Source: Pseudomonas sp. 7P_10.2_Bac1 | GTDB taxonomy: Bacteria > Pseudomonadota > Gammaproteobacteria > Pseudomonadales > Pseudomonadaceae | Direction: 5' to 3' | Length of the DNA stretch: 64,000 nt | NCBI RefSeq assembly: GCF_025465935.1 | Contig: NZ_JANLNV010000072.1 | Coordinates: 1-64,000 of the forward strand | Shown here: piece after piece, positions 61,467 through 64,000 of the stretch | Layout of the letters: each line of letters opens with the position of its first letter | Position numbering within the stretch: the first letter of the stretch is position 1 | Notes under the pieces: model-generated | Told to the model about the DNA's origin: nothing | Seen by the model: the letters and a program-made list of their open reading frames with translations, nothing else | Databases searched by the model: none | Program-made: the position numbers and the translations under genes

Positions 61467-62246
61467 TTAACGAATCGAAGAACGTGGAGCAACCGGCTGG
61501 TTGTCGTTGGAGATGGTCACTTCAACGCGGCGGTTTTGAGCACGGCCCGAGTTGCTGTTGTTATCCGCTACCGGATATTCCTTGCCATAACCTTGAGCAA
61601 CGATACGCGATGGGTCTACACCTGCACGTACCAGTGCCGCTTTAACCGCGTTGGCACGGCGCTCGGACAGGTTCTGGTTGTAGGAAGCAGTACCTTTGCT
61701 GTCGGTGTAACCCTCGACAATCACCTTGCGATCCGGGTTCTGGATCAGGTAGTTGGACAGGGTGGCGATGCTTTCACGGCTGTTGGGTTTCAAGTTGGCA
61801 CGGTCGAAGTCGAACAGTACGTCACCGAACGTTACCAGTGTGCCGCGATCAGTTTGCTTGGCGTTCAGGCCTTGCAGTTGTTTGATCTGCGCGTCACGGG
61901 CATCCAGCAGGGCCTGGGCACGATCGTTGCCAGCGTTTTTCAGCTGGTTTTCAGCAGTGCGCAGGGCGATGGTTTGCTTGGCCAGTTCAACACGCTGGTT
62001 GGTCAGGTAAGCCAGTTGGTCGACCTTGGATTCTTTGTCGTTGTCCTGATAGGCCTTTTCAGCCTTGTCCAGCCACTCGCCAGCGTCTTTGGTCTCAAGC
62101 GCTGCAACCTTGGTCGCTTCCGGGTTGGTTTGCAGGGCGGAGTAGTTGCTCTTGGCATTTTCCAGGTTGACGTTCGGCTGGTGCGAGCACGCTGCCAAAC
62201 CAACGCTCAGAGCCAGCAGGGCAGGAATCATTACTGTATTGCGCAT
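61467..62246 (-). CDS. OmpA-family lipoprotein (lipotoxin-F type)
   Basis: A 259-residue protein. The lipobox is GLAAC (Cys20). The N-terminal DUF4398-like helical part is about 25-125, and the C-terminal OmpA peptidoglycan-binding domain is about 140-255, with VEGYTDSKGTASYNQNLSER and RIVAQGYGKEYPV. It matches the P. aeruginosa OmpA-like lipoprotein known for AlgU control. A second DUF4398 gene lies upstream on the same strand. Confidence 0.9.
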   Translation of the reverse strand: MRNTVMIPALLALSVGLAACSHQPNVNLENAKSNYSALQTNPEATKVAALETKDAGEWLDKAEKAYQDNDKESKVDQLAYLTNQRVELAKQTIALRTAENQLKNAGNDRAQALLDARDAQIKQLQGLNAKQTDRGTLVTFGDVLFDFDRANLKPNSRESIATLSNYLIQNPDRKVIVEGYTDSKGTASYNQNLSERRANAVKAALVRAGVDPSRIVAQGYGKEYPVADNNSNSGRAQNRRVEVTISNDNQPVAPRSSIR

Positions 62247-62311
62247 AATAGTTGTCCTTTCTATCTATTAGGAATGCTGTATCGCCAGTTGCGATCAAAG
62301 AGGGGCGGCTG

Positions 62312-62725
62312 TTATTGCAGGCCGCGCATGCCTTCTTGACGCAGTTGCTGAACGGCTTTCTGAGCATCCTGCACGGCCTTCTCGGCTTTAGCGGCTTGGG
62401 CTTTACGCTCTGCTACGCGAGCGTCCCATTCGGCTTGTTCGGACAGGCGACGGGCTTCGTCATATTTTTTGTCATGCATGGCCAGCTCAGCTTGTTTGAG
62501 CTTGTCTTGTGCCGACTTCATTTCCACTGGAGCGTATTCCGTACCGCCTGCGCTGACGGCGTTATTCACGGCCGACTGCGTCACAGCGTATTGCTCCGTT
62601 GGTGGATTGCCAGCGCAGCCGGCTAAAACGAAGCTGGCACCGATCGCCAATGCAGCCAGTTTCAGCCCGCGCAGGCGAGGAGAGGTGGTTTTGACAGTGC
62701 GGGTCATCATGGTCTTCAACTCCAT
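62312..62725 (-). CDS. DUF4398 lipoprotein
   Basis: A 137-residue predicted lipoprotein (FVLAGC). The mature part is helical with many Ala, Lys and Glu residues, suggesting a coiled coil. I chose the ATG at 62725 because AAGGAG lies 7 bp before it. Cell-envelope role is likely. It is probably co-transcribed with the OmpA-type gene. Confidence 0.87.
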   Translation of the reverse strand: MELKTMMTRTVKTTSPRLRGLKLAALAIGASFVLAGCAGNPPTEQYAVTQSAVNNAVSAGGTEYAPVEMKSAQDKLKQAELAMHDKKYDEARRLSEQAEWDARVAERKAQAAKAEKAVQDAQKAVQQLRQEGMRGLQ

Positions 62726-62814
62726 TAGGAAACTCCTTAAAAACATCAACTCCATCACGACTGTTGGGTTACCTGGAGTAGTAGGACACAGGTTCCTGCA
62801 GTGATGGTCAAAGG

Positions 62815-62842
62815 TGTGACCTGAACGAAAATTGAATAGTTC
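62815..62842 (-). promoter_or_regulatory. Possible AlgU-type promoter
   Basis: On the minus strand GAACTA is followed after a 17-bp spacer by TCACA. This resembles GAACTT-N16/17-TCTGA of the envelope-stress sigma factor AlgU, with two mismatches in the second box. It lies 90 bp before the DUF4398 start. Confidence 0.35.
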
Positions 62843-62876
62843 AATAAAAAAGGTGGCAAATTGCCTAAAATTTTTT

Positions 62877-62890
62877 TGACCCGTGGGTCA
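62877..62890. promoter_or_regulatory. TGACCC-GT-GGGTCA palindrome
   Basis: A perfect 6-bp-arm palindrome in the 268-bp divergent spacer between the lipoprotein operon and ppc. Two more short palindromes lie nearby (TTGAA-TAG-TTCAA at 62832 and GGCAA-A-TTGCC at 62854). Possible operator; regulator unknown. Confidence 0.35.
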
Positions 62891-62993
62891 TAGACAAATT
62901 GGCTATTCAGCGCGCACATGGCTTGCCAGCGACGTCCATTGCGAAGCACTCTTGAGGCACGAGCTACCCCAGAATCTGCTGGAGAAATTGCTG

Positions 62994-64000
62994 ATGACCG
63001 ATATTGATGCACGCTTGCGCGATGATGTTCACCTGCTCGGTGAGTTGTTGGGTAAAACGATTCGTGACCAATACGGCGAAGCCTTTCTCGCCAAGATTGA
63101 ACGGATTCGCCAGGGCGCCAAAGACGACCGACGCGGTACGCCGGGTGAGGAACTGAGCGCCATTCTCGATGCCTTGAGCGATGAAGAAGTGTTGCCCGTG
63201 GCGCGGGCGTTCAACCAGTTTTTGAACCTGGCCAATATCGCCGAGCAATACCAACTGATTCACCGGCGTGGCGATGACCAGCCGCAACCCTTTGAGTCGC
63301 AAGTGCTGCCCACGTTGTTGAGCCGTTTGCTGGCCGAAGGGCATGACGCTAAGTCGTTGGCCGGCCAACTCAGCGGTCTTGAGATTGAACTGGTTCTGAC
63401 GGCCCACCCGACCGAGGTCACACGCCGCACCCTGATCCAGAAGTACGACGCGATTGCCGAGCAGTTGGCTGCTCAGGATCACCGCGACCTGACCCTGGCC
63501 GAGAAATCGCGGATCGAAGAACGTTTGCAGCGACTGATCGCTGAAGCCTGGCATACCGAAGAAATCCGTCGCACTCGGCCCACACCCGTGGATGAGGCCA
63601 AGTGGGGGTTTGCGGTCATTGAACATTCGCTGTGGCAGGCGGTGCCGAACATGCTGCGCACCGCCGACGCGGCGCTGCATGAGGCCACAGGCCTGCATTT
63701 GCCACTGGATTCAGCACCGATTCGCTTTGCCTCCTGGATGGGCGGTGACCGAGACGGCAACCCCAATGTCACCGCCAGCGTCACCCGTGAAGTGCTCTTA
63801 TTGGCGCGCTGGATGGCCGCCGATCTGTACCTGCGTGACATCGATAAACTCGCCGCCGATTTGTCGATGCAGCAGGCCACGCCGCAACTGCTCGCAGTCG
63901 CGGGGGAAAACGCAGAACCTTACCGCGCAGTGCTCAAACAACTGCGCGAGCGCTTGCGCATCACCCGCGCGTGGGCACAGAGCGCCTTAAGCACCGCGCA
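62994..64000 (+). CDS. ppc: Phosphoenolpyruvate carboxylase (N-terminal part)
   Basis: The first 335 residues of PEP carboxylase, which makes oxaloacetate from PEP and bicarbonate. The catalytic histidine motif [12 protein letters not shown] and the segment [17 protein letters not shown] are both present. The gene starts at ATG 62994, with GGAG 9 bp upstream, and runs past the window end. Full-length forms have about 880 residues. Confidence 0.95.
   Translation, partial: MTDIDARLRDDVHLLGELLGKTIRDQYGEAFLAKIERIRQGAKDDRRGTPGEELSAILDALSDEEVLPVARAFNQFLNLANIAEQYQLIHRRGDDQPQPFESQVLPTLLSRLLAEGHDAKSLAGQLSGLEIELVLTAHPTEVTRRTLIQKYDAIAEQLAAQDHRDLTLAEKSRIEERLQRLIAEAWHTEEIRRTRPTPVDEAKWGFAVIEHSLWQAVPNMLRTADAALHEATGLHLPLDSAPIRFASWMGGDRDGNPNVTASVTREVLLLARWMAADLYLRDIDKLAADLSMQQATPQLLAVAGENAEPYRAVLKQLRERLRITRAWAQSALSTA

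Overview
This window is a chromosomal segment of a Pseudomonas species, most likely of the fluorescens/fragi lineage. The evidence is gene order and protein similarity: pepA-holC opposite lptFG, lepA-lepB-rnc-era-recO-pdxJ, ffh-rpsP-rimM-trmD-rplS, xerD-dsbC-hom-thrC-recJ, a complete wsp operon, then prfB-lysS and an OmpA lipoprotein locus. The usual Pseudomonas REP-type palindromes lie between genes. Species assignment is inference. No rRNA, tRNA, CRISPR array or prophage was seen.

Layout. Positions 1-60 are a low-complexity run. 75-2486 (minus strand): a small hypothetical gene, holC and pepA. 2806-4978: lptF-lptG for LPS export. 5124-11256: lepA, lepB, a decayed DUF4845 gene, rnc, era, recO and pdxJ. 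11335-12792 (minus): mltF. 13078-17290: purL and a Nif3/YqfO-like gene. 17363-18522 (minus): an L,D-transpeptidase and a zinc-ribbon NUDIX protein. 18668-21911: a CoA-type NUDIX hydrolase, gamma carbonic anhydrase, a DUF1289 protein, a VUT-family membrane protein and purT. 21986-25258 (minus): an MHS-type transporter, a short CorC-like CBS protein and a YpjD-like protein. 25467-29547: ffh, the rpsP operon and a thioesterase. 29745-34535: xerD, dsbC, hom and thrC. 34655-38429: a BvgS-like sensor with no kinase domain, a receiver-only regulator and a TIGR02285 periplasmic protein. 38471-44233: a CaiB-type CoA-transferase, yaeQ, recJ, an old-yellow-enzyme and a TerB-like protein. 44415-52873: wspA-wspB-wspC-wspD-wspE-wspF-wspR, the surface-sensing cyclic-di-GMP pathway. 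52874-55061: a decayed patch with an IS5-type transposase remnant, an AT-rich acetyltransferase gene and gene scraps. 55062-57773: prfB (with programmed frameshift) and lysS. 58033-61172: a lipoprotein, a QEGLA-motif protein, a lipoprotein hydrolase and a small membrane protein. 61467-62725 (minus): OmpA-type and DUF4398 lipoproteins. From 62994 the start of ppc runs off the window.

Most of the content is core housekeeping. The parts that depart from it are: the decayed DUF4845 gene between lepB and rnc; a run of four perfect hairpins in front of hom with a possible attenuator-like arrangement; the kinase-less BvgS-like sensor beside a lone receiver and a LuxR/RcsB-style palindrome; the scrap region between wspR and prfB; and a 217-bp composite repeat at 61184-61400. 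I found no clearly new multi-gene system. The sensor/receiver pair and the hom leader are the best candidates for unusual regulation.
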